This document shows positions 44,268 to 53,064 of a stretch of 64,000 nucleotides of DNA, one piece after another. The DNA is from Ignavibacteriaceae bacterium (lineage in GTDB: Bacteria > Bacteroidota > Ignavibacteria > Ignavibacteriales > Ignavibacteriaceae): positions 1-64,000 of the forward strand of contig JALNZG010000007.1 of NCBI GenBank assembly GCA_023229425.1, read 5' to 3'. How positions within the stretch are numbered: the stretch's first letter is position 1; each line of letters begins with the position of its first letter. The notes under the pieces are model-generated. The model was not told where the DNA came from and ran no database searches. It saw only the letters and a program-made list of their open reading frames with translations. The translations under genes were made by a program, and so were the position numbers.

Positions 44268-45086
44268 CTAAGGCTTTTTAATCTTTTCATGATAAAAATA
44301 TAACTTATGATTTAATTTGTTTTCCGAACAAAAATCGTTTATCTCGGTAGATAAAGACTCCCAGTATGTCATATCCTTTTTTTTATAAATTTTAGTGTAA
44401 ATATCATTTAAGTGATTATAGTTTTTATCAATAAAACTCAATACACGACCTGAATAAGCTCCTCTCAAATTCAAGTTTTCAAAACAGAATGAATCGACAT
44501 ATTCTTTTGTTTCATTTATCAACTTCTTAAAATCTGTAATTCCTGGAAAAATGGGCGACATAAATAAATATGTTTCGATTCCATTTTCATGTAATACTCT
44601 TAATGCATTGATTCGGCGTTCAACACTTGATGCAAAAGGCTCCGTACTTTTACGAAATGAATCATCTAGGGTGTTTAATGAAATACCTATTCTAAAATCT
44701 TTTATCTGTTTAAATAAGTCAATATCACGTAAAACTAAATCCGATTTAGTCAGAACTTCTATGTGTGAATTGCAATTAACTAATTGCTCTAATATTTTAC
44801 GTGTAATTTGGTGCTTTTTTTCATATGGATTATAAGCATCAGTAACAGAACCAATTAAAATTGTTTTATTTTTCATTTTATCAAGTTTCATTGGCTTACT
44901 TGATAATTTAACATCTATAAAATCACCCCAATCTTCATTGTGGTTCGTAAACCTTTTCATAAATTCAGCATAGCAATAAATACATTTATGCGTACAGCCG
45001 ATATATGGATTTATTACAAAATCTGCGTCTGGAAGTTTTGATTTGGTAATGTAAGCGTTTACATTAATTTCCTTCACTGTAATCAT
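44268..45086 (-). CDS. SplB-like radical SAM protein
   Basis: A 272-residue radical SAM enzyme. GCTHKCIYCYAEFM gives Cys31, Cys35 and Cys38 (CX3CX2C), preceded by INPYIGC, which is the spore-photoproduct-lyase-like (SplB/Rv2578c) form of the motif. ILIGSVTDAYNPYE and SLNTLDDSFRKSTEP continue the SAM-binding barrel. Family members outside sporulating bacteria are mostly uncharacterised, and a similar type occurs in mobile radical SAM pairs. Its start lies 23 bp inside the end of the membrane-protein gene. The substrate is unknown. Confidence 0.85.
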   Translation of the reverse strand: MITVKEINVNAYITKSKLPDADFVINPYIGCTHKCIYCYAEFMKRFTNHNEDWGDFIDVKLSSKPMKLDKMKNKTILIGSVTDAYNPYEKKHQITRKILEQLVNCNSHIEVLTKSDLVLRDIDLFKQIKDFRIGISLNTLDDSFRKSTEPFASSVERRINALRVLHENGIETYLFMSPIFPGITDFKKLINETKEYVDSFCFENLNLRGAYSGRVLSFIDKNYNHLNDIYTKIYKKKDMTYWESLSTEINDFCSENKLNHKLYFYHEKIKKP

Positions 45087-46095
45087 ATTTTGCCCTCCTA
45101 AGTTTTATTTGATTTGAATTATGGTAAACAAGCATTAATACAACTGTAATAAATGCTAAAACACTTGAAGTTAATATAACAGAATTAAAATTTTTGGTTA
45201 TATTAAAAATCGCTATTCCTAATCCAAGACCTAAAACATGACCAATATTTTCAGAAAACTCTAATGGTTTCTTTTTTAAGTCGTTGTTTGAATTTAATAT
45301 TTTCTCTATGCAAAAAACAGTTCCACCGCCAAAACCAGTCATTATCCAAAGGAATGCTTTTATTGAAACATACTCAATTTGTGACATTGCAAAAAGCACA
45401 AACATTAAAAAAATATGACCAGAAATAAAATATAATAGGTATTTCTCTTTTTTAAGTATATAAGACACAAGCGTATATGTAATCCAACCTAATACAAATG
45501 CAATACTTGCATAAAATGCGTTATAATGACCAATTAACATTATTATCAAAATAACTATGTATGAATATGAAAAATAGTGCATTTGGTGGGATACCATAAT
45601 AATTTCTTGAATTCGCAATTTGTAAATATTTAACTTGTTTTGTAAACTGTTCTTGTTTAAAATTAGGCTTAACGATAACAAGGCACAAAAAAGACAGATT
45701 ATCGGTAAAGAATAAAATGGGGATAATCCAAAACCAATTATACGAAAAAACCTTTTTAAACCTGTACTAATATTGGCTTTTAGAAAGCTCCTAAGTATTT
45801 GAAGGTTGGACGATATTAAAAGTGTAGAAATCCAAAAGATTAAATAATCAAACTTAACAAATGAAATATAAAAAAACAGAAGTATACTTACAAGTGAAGT
45901 AAATATTGTAATTTTTTTTGAGATTTGAATATTTGAAGGAAAAAAACAACCAATTTGATAAGCAAGTGCAATAAATAGTATTTTATTTATTGACAATCCA
46001 ATTTGTATTGAATAAATTACACTACCTATTTCAATAAAACCAGTAATACTGCTGAAAAGAAAAAAAAGTATTTTATCAATTGTTTCTTTATTCAT
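45064..46095 (-). CDS. Polytopic membrane protein of the radical SAM island
   Basis: A 343-residue protein with about ten hydrophobic helices and a short basic C-terminal tail (IKLRRAKYDYSEGN). GFGGGTVFCIEKIL and a helix rich in Gly (NIGHVLGLGLGIAIF) recall MFS-type carriers, but no motif A is present and I cannot name the family. The ATG at 46095 is preferred over a TTG at 46101. It starts 6 bp after the SPASM gene and overlaps the SplB-like gene. A plausible role is export or import of the compound handled by the radical SAM enzymes, which is inference from context. Confidence 0.7.
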   Translation of the reverse strand: MNKETIDKILFFLFSSITGFIEIGSVIYSIQIGLSINKILFIALAYQIGCFFPSNIQISKKITIFTSLVSILLFFYISFVKFDYLIFWISTLLISSNLQILRSFLKANISTGLKRFFRIIGFGLSPFYSLPIICLFCALLSLSLILNKNSLQNKLNIYKLRIQEIIMVSHQMHYFSYSYIVILIIMLIGHYNAFYASIAFVLGWITYTLVSYILKKEKYLLYFISGHIFLMFVLFAMSQIEYVSIKAFLWIMTGFGGGTVFCIEKILNSNNDLKKKPLEFSENIGHVLGLGLGIAIFNITKNFNSVILTSSVLAFITVVLMLVYHNSNQIKLRRAKYDYSEGN

Positions 46096-46101
46096 TTTCA
46101 A

Positions 46102-47313
46102 TTAATTCTTTTTTGAATATAGAGGACAAATAGGGTCAATTTTTGACAATCCAATTAATAAGTCTGATAAACTCTCACGTTTTAAATCAGCTAAATAAAA
46201 TGCAGATGCGGCAATACGAGAACCACCGGAACAACGCAAATGACACTTATCACACCTGTTTTGCATTAAACTATACTGTTTTGCAATTTCAAGCATACCG
46301 ATTCCTTTACCAGATGTCAAATAATCAAAATTAAAATTTTTGCTTAAAATGTTACCACCTATTAATTGATTCCATGGTTTTACCATGCACCAAGGGTCGA
46401 AGTATATATTACCTGTTGGGTCAATGCCAAAAGAAGAGCGAGAATCAGGATTTCCAACTACTTGGTCAGCAATGTATGTATCCCAGCCTAATAAAATAGT
46501 ACCATAAATTGATTCAATCGAATGATGGAAATGGCAGTCTATTTCATAATCTTCATTTGCTTTTGCAATAATCAGCGCAAGATTTATATAGTCCGCAGTA
46601 TCTGGTATTATGGAGGTAAACTTTGCCATTCTACCAACAGGGAAAGTGCGATGTACACTATACGCTTTAACTCCTAAATTATTTAACTCCTTTATTAGAA
46701 TTGGAATTTCTGATATGTTTTCCTTTGTTGCGACAGAAGAAACCTCTAAAATATTTTTTAACTCGGGATATTTTAAAGATTCTGTAATTAAATTCATTGA
46801 TTTTTGGAATGGATTATCAATGTCTGTTCGTCCTCGCCAATTATTATGATAGTATTCAAGACCATCAATACTTACACCAACATAACTAACATAATCTTTT
46901 ATTTCAAGTAAATCATTAACAGATACAAATGTTCCATTTGTATCTGTAGCAACAGATTCTTTTCCAAATAGTTTGGAAGAATATTTTAAGATTTCTTTGA
47001 AATCGCTACGAAGAAAAGGCTCACCACCTCCATAGTTGAGAAAAAAGGATTTAATATTGTTTTTATCTATGTGATTTTTAATTTTATCCAATAAGGTAAA
47101 TACCTTTTCTGTTGTTAATTCCAAATTATCAACAGAAATATGAGTGCTTTTATGCTTTTTCGCATTAACCGCACAACCTTTGCAGCATAGGTTGCAAAAA
47201 TAGGTTATATCATAAACTATTGAAAGTCCACGTTTTATACTTCTTTGCTTTAACCTATTTGATAAATAGTTTTTAAGCAAATTTGATTCATCTGCAGTTA
47301 ATTTATCCAACAT
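46102..47313 (-). CDS. Radical SAM/SPASM enzyme
   Basis: A 403-residue protein. The radical SAM motif is TYFCNLCCKGCAV, with Cys40, Cys44 and Cys47 (CX3CX2C) plus an extra Cys43. NYGGGEPFLRSDF provides the GGEP SAM-binding segment. The C-terminal SPASM-type Cys cluster includes DPWCMVKP, CDKCHLRCSGGSR and DPICPLY. The end pattern (CxxC...CGGxR...DPxC) resembles AhbC/NirJ-like enzymes of tetrapyrrole synthesis as well as many peptide-modifying SPASM enzymes. It overlaps the upstream gene by 16 bp. Substrate is unknown; no precursor peptide was seen close by. Confidence 0.85.
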   Translation of the reverse strand: MLDKLTADESNLLKNYLSNRLKQRSIKRGLSIVYDITYFCNLCCKGCAVNAKKHKSTHISVDNLELTTEKVFTLLDKIKNHIDKNNIKSFFLNYGGGEPFLRSDFKEILKYSSKLFGKESVATDTNGTFVSVNDLLEIKDYVSYVGVSIDGLEYYHNNWRGRTDIDNPFQKSMNLITESLKYPELKNILEVSSVATKENISEIPILIKELNNLGVKAYSVHRTFPVGRMAKFTSIIPDTADYINLALIIAKANEDYEIDCHFHHSIESIYGTILLGWDTYIADQVVGNPDSRSSFGIDPTGNIYFDPWCMVKPWNQLIGGNILSKNFNFDYLTSGKGIGMLEIAKQYSLMQNRCDKCHLRCSGGSRIAASAFYLADLKRESLSDLLIGLSKIDPICPLYSKKN

Positions 47314-48320
47314 AAACTAAATGTTATTATATTAGGAAGAAAAATATAAATATCCTCTTTTAAAGAATAACTAATAAGTAATTCTTTATCTATTAATAAT
47401 TGCAATTTATTTGGTTCTGCTTTTTGATATTCTGAAAAAATACCATAAGCACATATTGAGTCATATATTTGTTTTAAGTGTTGGTCCTCAACACTTAATG
47501 AATTAACAGAATAATATTCAATTAACTGATTTATGATATTTAAAGCTGGTTGAGATTGATTGAAGTAATCATTAAATTTTTCAATATAAATACTCGCAAT
47601 ATATTCTGAGTTAATAAGTTGACCAGATTGACTATAATTATCTTCATCCAATGCTTCAAAAATGAAAATTGATTTTTCGTCAAAAATGTAAAGTTTTTCT
47701 TTAATAGAATCCTTTTTTAGTACCAGTAGATTTACCCCTAATTTAATATCCTTTTTTTTAATTTCTACTCCATGCAATAATATTTCGTTTATATCACAAA
47801 CCCTAGTATACTTCATTCCTGTTAATAATTTAGGCTCAATTGTACCCCAGATAGATGAAGTATTTGTTAATTCAGTGTCAATGGCAACTGCTCTTAATTC
47901 AGATTTAACTGACAAAATTGCATTACAGATAAGTGCTGTAATTTGACTAACATCTTGACCAATAATTATGTGGTCAGAAAGTTCTGAAAATTTAAAACTT
48001 TGCGATATTAATTGTTCAATCTCGTCAATATCGTTTAAAGATAAATCTTTTGGGAACAAGGATATAATATTATTAATTCTCGTATTTCTTCTTTCTTTTA
48101 ACCATTTTAATTCATTACGCCAACATGAGAAAACTATTTTAGGGTCAATTAACAAAATTCGCTCATTTAGTGTTGTGACCATTGATAATTTCACAAGAGT
48201 ATCAAGAGCGCGTTTATCAATATTTTTGAGGTTAATAGTTTGATTACAAAGTAAACGATAATAATTATCAGATAAACTCTGACTAAATCCTTTAGAAATT
48301 AATAATTTATCTAATGTCAT
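47298..48320 (-). CDS. HTH/PLD-like (TrmB-like) protein, first gene of the island
   Basis: A 340-residue soluble protein. The N-terminal 75 residues look like a winged helix followed by a linker helix (RALDTLVKLSMVT, then LLIDPKIVFSCWRNELKWL). A central region resembles the phospholipase D-like sensor domain of TrmB-type regulators (LYIFDEKSIFIFEALDEDN, then YIASIYIEKFNDYFNQS). No HKD nuclease motif is present. The C terminus may hold another small helical domain. It could be the island's regulator or a substrate-binding subunit. This is pattern-based, and the family is not firmly recognised. Confidence 0.65.
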   Translation of the reverse strand: MTLDKLLISKGFSQSLSDNYYRLLCNQTINLKNIDKRALDTLVKLSMVTTLNERILLIDPKIVFSCWRNELKWLKERRNTRINNIISLFPKDLSLNDIDEIEQLISQSFKFSELSDHIIIGQDVSQITALICNAILSVKSELRAVAIDTELTNTSSIWGTIEPKLLTGMKYTRVCDINEILLHGVEIKKKDIKLGVNLLVLKKDSIKEKLYIFDEKSIFIFEALDEDNYSQSGQLINSEYIASIYIEKFNDYFNQSQPALNIINQLIEYYSVNSLSVEDQHLKQIYDSICAYGIFSEYQKAEPNKLQLLIDKELLISYSLKEDIYIFLPNIITFSLCWIN

Positions 48321-48369
48321 AAATATTTTCCTTTTTTAATGCATAAATATCGAAGTGGCAGTCTTTTTT

Positions 48370-48456
48370 ACGCTTGCCTACAACGATTATCTTTATGTAA
48401 ACATAAGAAATACAACAGAAACATACAACATTCTTGCGTATATCTAAATTAGTATT
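48370..48456 (-). repeat. Right boundary repeat of the island
   Basis: On the minus strand this region reads AATACTAATTT (48456-48446) and then TTGTAGGCAAGCGT (48383-48370), pointing toward the island. It matches the left-flank blocks at 43055-43124 in order and direction, 12 of 14 bases in the second block. The spacing between blocks differs (44 against 62 bases). Confidence 0.6.
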
Positions 48457-48618
48457 GTTATAACGCCTGTTTATCCATTTGTACCTTTAATTACATCTGC
48501 CCACTTCACATCAATAACACCGTGAGTTCCGTAATCAAAAAAAGAAGAAGAAATACCGGCACAAATTGAATTGTTAGATGTTTATGCAAAAGAACTTCAC
48601 ATAAAAAATTACTCCGTT
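48457..48618. other. Gap between island and NapC-like gene, possible gene remnant
   Basis: No complete gene is visible. On the minus strand an open stretch at 48581-48471 without a start codon encodes FFDYGTHGVIDVKWADVI and a few more residues before a stop. It may be the tail of a gene cut off when the island inserted, or chance. The gap also contains TTATAACGCCTG at the island edge. Confidence 0.35.
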
Positions 48619-50109
48619 TTATCTTTTTGCGTGGCAATCGCTACAGTTTTCTTCTTTCCAAGCGTTTCCGACATCAACCGGATGGAAATAATCAACGCCG
48701 CTTAATGATAATCGAAGCGTATCACTCTCAAATTGCTGGGAAAGAATCGTATGACAGACATTACAATCCCGCGAAAGTATTTTACCTTCTTTACTTTTAT
48801 GTTTGCCGTCATGGCAGCGGAAACAGCCGGGTGAATACATGTGCCCGATATGGTTAGGGAATTTCTTCCAGCTAACATTCATACTCGGGAAATAATTTCG
48901 TGAATAGATTTTTTGAATTTCCTGGATAGCCCTATTAATTTGTGATTTCTTTGCAGAAACAATTTGAGGATAATTATTTTGATAAAACTGATTAATCAAT
49001 AGTTTGATACTGTCTAAAGCGCCTTCTTTCGTTTGATATGGATTTTCTAAAACATCAACGGCAACACTTTTAATATTCGGTATTGTTGGGTCAACCCAAT
49101 TCAAAGACATTAAGTGATTTACTGAAGTGAAAGGATCGTGGTAAATATGAGAAGGTCTGTTATGGCAGTCAATACAATCCATCCTCCGGGTTTCTGCTTT
49201 GCTTTTTTCTGCTTTTGTTAAAGGATGTTCAGTATTTTCGTAAATAACTTCTCTGCCGTCTGCCGATTTTGATTTTACCCAAGGAATGTTCTCTCTTGTT
49301 GCATCCGTTGTAATATAAGTTACTTCGTTCCCGATATTCATATGCCAGTGAATACCGTTGGTTGGACCGGCTTCAATATTGCCGCCGCCGATTTTTATTA
49401 AAAGATTTAGAGTAAATTTACTGTTTTTCTCATCCGACAAATAGTAGGTTGATACAAGTTTCTTTTCGCTGAAGAAATGTTTAGGCCAATGACATTGTTC
49501 GCATGTTTGTTGTGCAGGGCGCAAGTTCTCTATCGGCGTTGGAATGGGTCTGGAATATTTATTAAAGAGAACCGAATAGACCTGATATGAGCCTGTAATT
49601 TTTGCTTTTACAAACCAACTAACGCCTGAACCAATATGGCATTGCACACAGCCGACCTTTGCGTGAGGAGAATATTGATATGCCGTGTACTCAGGATCCA
49701 TCACCGTATGACAGATCGTTCCGCAAAACTCATCAGAATCGGTATATTCATAAACTTTAAAACTTCCAAAAGTAGAAAAAACTAAAAGCAGAATTGTCCC
49801 GATGAAAAATATTGTCGTCGAAAATCTGTGAGAAGGATTGTTGAGATCAATAACAGGCAAGTGTCTTGTGTGTTTGCCGGATGCCAATCGTTTTCTTTCT
49901 TTTAAAATTCCGAAAATAATTAAGGCAAGCCCAAAAAGTAAAAATGTGGGAAGAATAACAAAAGCCACAATCCCCATATAAGGTTTTGGGTTTTTCTGAA
50001 AAGCTTCCAAAACCATTAAGAAAATAACTAACCCAAAACTTACCGATGCAAGTGCGACTCCAACCAATGTTGTCGGGTTGTAAAAAGAATCCGGGTATTT
50101 ACGTTTCAT
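48619..50109 (-). CDS. Heptaheme NapC/NirT-family cytochrome, ImcH-like
   Basis: A 496-residue inner-membrane cytochrome. Three hydrophobic helices (about 13-36, 45-69 and 97-120) precede a heme domain with CGTICH (129-134, a CX3CH spacing) and six CXXCH motifs (CVQCH, CEQCH, CIDCH, CFRCH, CNVCH, CSDCH). The FCGTICHTVMDPEY and YSPHAKVGCVQCHIG segments are typical of NapC/NirT quinol dehydrogenases. Seven hemes and three helices match the architecture of Geobacter ImcH, which passes electrons from menaquinol toward high-potential extracellular acceptors. Equivalent function is inferred. It lies last in the upstream cytochrome unit, 23 bp after the cytochrome b gene. Confidence 0.9.
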   Translation of the reverse strand: MKRKYPDSFYNPTTLVGVALASVSFGLVIFLMVLEAFQKNPKPYMGIVAFVILPTFLLFGLALIIFGILKERKRLASGKHTRHLPVIDLNNPSHRFSTTIFFIGTILLLVFSTFGSFKVYEYTDSDEFCGTICHTVMDPEYTAYQYSPHAKVGCVQCHIGSGVSWFVKAKITGSYQVYSVLFNKYSRPIPTPIENLRPAQQTCEQCHWPKHFFSEKKLVSTYYLSDEKNSKFTLNLLIKIGGGNIEAGPTNGIHWHMNIGNEVTYITTDATRENIPWVKSKSADGREVIYENTEHPLTKAEKSKAETRRMDCIDCHNRPSHIYHDPFTSVNHLMSLNWVDPTIPNIKSVAVDVLENPYQTKEGALDSIKLLINQFYQNNYPQIVSAKKSQINRAIQEIQKIYSRNYFPSMNVSWKKFPNHIGHMYSPGCFRCHDGKHKSKEGKILSRDCNVCHTILSQQFESDTLRLSLSGVDYFHPVDVGNAWKEENCSDCHAKR

Positions 50110-50132
50110 TTAAAATCCTATATTTAAAATGG

Positions 50133-50975
50133 TTATCTATAAGCAAAAATCATTGCGTAGATTATCCAGATCACGATGAAGAATCCTAACGATAAAGCCG
50201 TCCACCCAAAAATTTTAATAGTGCGAATTACTATTGGTGGATAATCTTCAACAAGATAATTTTCTAATTCACCTTTTTCAAGAAGCTCTCTATACTCTTG
50301 AGGTCTATCAATCTTAAATTCCTCAAGAGGCATTCTTCCGGTGAAGATAACAATGTCCATCGGAAATTTTTCCGGACGAAGATGGGTATTAAAAAAATGA
50401 ACAGTAAAAATAAATCCGGTTGCAAGTAATGCTTCATCACTATGGATTATTGTTGCAACGTTGATAAACCATCCCGGTAAAAATCGCGTAAAAAATTCCG
50501 GGAACCATAGCATAAAGCCGGTTGAACCAATAACAAAAACTCCCCAAAAAACTGCAAAGTAATCGAATTTTTCCCAATAAGTCCATCTACCGTATTCGGG
50601 TCTTTCACCTTTTCCTAAAAACCATTTCAGTGAACCGATGAAATCTTCCAGATCTTTTTTGTTGAAGAGCATCGAGTCTTTTCCAAAGATCATAGTTTTC
50701 CATGAACCAACTTCTTTTCTTTTTATCCGCGTTATATCAATTATATGCGTTATAAAAACCAACACCATAACCGAAGCTGCAAAGCGGTGAATTGATCCGG
50801 TAGCTTCATAACCACCGAAGAAATGAGAAAGAGCAACTGCCCAGCTTGTATATGAAAATTTTAGCGACATTCCCGTAAGTGATAAACTAATAAAACTGAT
50901 TATCATTACAATATGAAGGCCTCGGTTTAAGCGGGAAAATCTTAAAATCTGTTCTTCTTTATGTATTCTGTCCAT
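50133..50975 (-). CDS. Diheme cytochrome b (FdnI/HydC-like)
   Basis: A protein of about 280 residues with four to five helices and histidines suited to binding two b hemes ([53 protein letters not shown]). [17 protein letters not shown] and the [10 protein letters not shown] segment closely parallel the C-terminal b domain of the fused cytochrome at 53065. It probably oxidises menaquinol and reduces the 19-heme protein encoded just upstream. I start at the ATG at 50975, with GGAAGAAG before it; an ATG at 51011 would overlap the previous gene by 53 bp. Confidence 0.88.
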   Translation of the reverse strand: MDRIHKEEQILRFSRLNRGLHIVMIISFISLSLTGMSLKFSYTSWAVALSHFFGGYEATGSIHRFAASVMVLVFITHIIDITRIKRKEVGSWKTMIFGKDSMLFNKKDLEDFIGSLKWFLGKGERPEYGRWTYWEKFDYFAVFWGVFVIGSTGFMLWFPEFFTRFLPGWFINVATIIHSDEALLATGFIFTVHFFNTHLRPEKFPMDIVIFTGRMPLEEFKIDRPQEYRELLEKGELENYLVEDYPPIVIRTIKIFGWTALSLGFFIVIWIIYAMIFAYR

Positions 50976-53043
50976 CTTCTTCCTTGTTTTCCGGTTCTTC
51001 AGTTTCGTCAATTAACTTTTCTTTATTCTTCAATCTTTTTGCTAATTCGCGTTTCCACTGCAAAGAACGGGGCAGCCAAAGCAAGGTATGAATACCGGCA
51101 AGAACAAAAGTCCCGATAAGCAAACCCGTCATTCCCCAGAATGTCCAAAACAAAATAGGATATTTTTGCGGATCGTGATGGGTTGCGTGAGTGAAATATC
51201 CCGCAAATTTTCTCGTTGCACCTTCATGGCATTTTTGACATGTCTTTAAAACATTTTTTCTGCTTAAATGAGATTCAGGATTTGAGATGGCAAGAATATC
51301 ATGCGCGCCATGACAGTCATAGCATTTTGCGGTTTTTGTGTAACCCAATTGAGAAACTTTTCCGTGGTAAGTATCAAAATATGTTTTGGCGATATCAACA
51401 TGGCATCTTCCACACTGATCCATTATGTGAAGCTTAAATCCTTCCGAATCCGCCCGTTTAATTTTATGCGCGCTATGGCAATCGTTGCAAGACGGAAGAT
51501 TTTTTGAGTTAGAGATTGTTGAAGAATGAATACTCTTTTCAAATTGTTCCTGAATCCCATGATGACAAGTGCCGCAGGTAGCCGCAACATTTTTAGGATT
51601 TATACTTGATTTCTCGTTTGCGTGTGGCAGCTCCCGATGCGCGGTATGACAACCTGTACACGTTGCAGTAACGGTTAATCCGCTTTTCATTAATCCTTTT
51701 CCGTGAATACTTTCCGTGTAACTTTCAATAATTGAATGTTCTTTTCCCTTATAACGCACAGCCGCTTGCTCTCCTTCGCGATGGCATGTGGCACACAAGG
51801 CAGGTACATTTGTAGGAAATGTTCGTGATTTCGGATTCTTCTTTCCTAAAATTTCATGAGTCCCGTGACATTCAGAACAAACTGGTGCATTCGGATCTTT
51901 TTTTGCGGCAAGCATTCCATGAGTGCTTTGTTTGTATTCATCACCAACATTTGCATGACACGAAGTGCAATCAACTTTGTTGGTGATTGTTTCGCACGGA
52001 CGAATATGTGAGGCGTTTACCTCCGAGTGGCATTGGCTGCATGCAATTTTATTATGAATGGAGAGTTCATGCTGTTTTAAATCAACATAAAGCGAGCGCC
52101 CGTCTTTTGAAGATTTCAAACTTTCTACTTGATGGCAGCGCATGCAATCTTGATTTGCCATTCCAAGGTCATAAAAAACTTTTCTAATTTTGTGCGGTTG
52201 ATGGCAATCAATACATGCAGGTAAATTATGCGATTTCTTTTCCCAGAGTTCGCCCTTAATTATTTTACGGTGAACTTCTTCGATCATCACATGGCATTTC
52301 GTACAGGTTGCCGCAATATTTTTTCGTGCAATTGATGAAGCTGGATCTGTGTGAGGGAGAATTGAGTGTGAAGTATGGCATGAAGCGCAGTTTGGTGCAA
52401 CAACCAAACCCTTTTTCAACAATCCTTCCCCGTGAATACTTTCAGAGAAATTTTCTAAAATATGATCTTGATGGATTGTTCTTTGAGTCTGAACCTTTGT
52501 TCCTTCTTGATGACATCTTGCACATAAAAAAGGAATTTTCATCGGATAGACAGATGACTTTGGGTCTTTTACAGGAAGGATTTCATGACTGCCATGACAT
52601 GTTTTGCAAGTCGGGGCTAAATTATCGCCTCGTGCAATTGCCTTTCCGTGTAAAGATTTGGTGTGTTGTTCCTGTTCGGTTTGATGGCATCCTCCGCATT
52701 TAGCTGGTTTTAAATCATCTTCGTGCGGAAATTCGGCGTCCTTCAAATCAACATGGCATCCAACACAAGGAACTGAACCATGGACAAACCGGGTAAATTT
52801 CTTTTCACTTATGTAAACGGAAATTGTTTTTCCGTTTTTCAATCCGGTTAAACTTTTATCATCATGGCAGCCAAAACAATCACTGTTCTCTTGAGCAAAT
52901 ATTTTTAACGGATTGAACCAGAATAAAAAAACGAGCAGAGGAATAATTCTTCTCCGGAGATCAGTCCTTTTCAGAAGTAAAGCCGAGCTTCCTCTAAATA
53001 TTTGATTGTTATCAAGTTTTTTAGAAAGATTTTTTTTTTGCAT
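50959..53043 (-). CDS. 19-heme c-type cytochrome, membrane anchored
   Basis: A 694-residue periplasmic cytochrome with an N-terminal signal sequence (IIPLLVFLFWFNPLKIFAQ), nineteen CXXCH motifs and a C-terminal helix (MTGLLIGTFVLAGIHTLLWL) followed by a charged tail. Hemes 2-9 (residues about 93-304) and 10-17 (about 335-548) are an internal duplication of roughly 243 residues. Corresponding motifs and linkers align, for example CKTCHGSHEIL with CSECHGTHEIL and CASCHTSHSILPH with CTGCHTAHRELPH. It would be a long electron wire linked to the separate cytochrome b. Its end overlaps that gene by 17 bp. Confidence 0.93.
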   Translation of the reverse strand: MQKKNLSKKLDNNQIFRGSSALLLKRTDLRRRIIPLLVFLFWFNPLKIFAQENSDCFGCHDDKSLTGLKNGKTISVYISEKKFTRFVHGSVPCVGCHVDLKDAEFPHEDDLKPAKCGGCHQTEQEQHTKSLHGKAIARGDNLAPTCKTCHGSHEILPVKDPKSSVYPMKIPFLCARCHQEGTKVQTQRTIHQDHILENFSESIHGEGLLKKGLVVAPNCASCHTSHSILPHTDPASSIARKNIAATCTKCHVMIEEVHRKIIKGELWEKKSHNLPACIDCHQPHKIRKVFYDLGMANQDCMRCHQVESLKSSKDGRSLYVDLKQHELSIHNKIACSQCHSEVNASHIRPCETITNKVDCTSCHANVGDEYKQSTHGMLAAKKDPNAPVCSECHGTHEILGKKNPKSRTFPTNVPALCATCHREGEQAAVRYKGKEHSIIESYTESIHGKGLMKSGLTVTATCTGCHTAHRELPHANEKSSINPKNVAATCGTCHHGIQEQFEKSIHSSTISNSKNLPSCNDCHSAHKIKRADSEGFKLHIMDQCGRCHVDIAKTYFDTYHGKVSQLGYTKTAKCYDCHGAHDILAISNPESHLSRKNVLKTCQKCHEGATRKFAGYFTHATHHDPQKYPILFWTFWGMTGLLIGTFVLAGIHTLLWLPRSLQWKRELAKRLKNKEKLIDETEEPENKEEDGQNT

Positions 53044-53064
53044 CAGATTAATTCTTTAAAAAAT

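Noticed and set aside
48471..48581. Pseudogene call for the open stretch ending in IDVKWADVI... near the island
   Set aside because: Only 36 residues with no start codon and no recognised family; noted as a possible remnant, not called as a gene.
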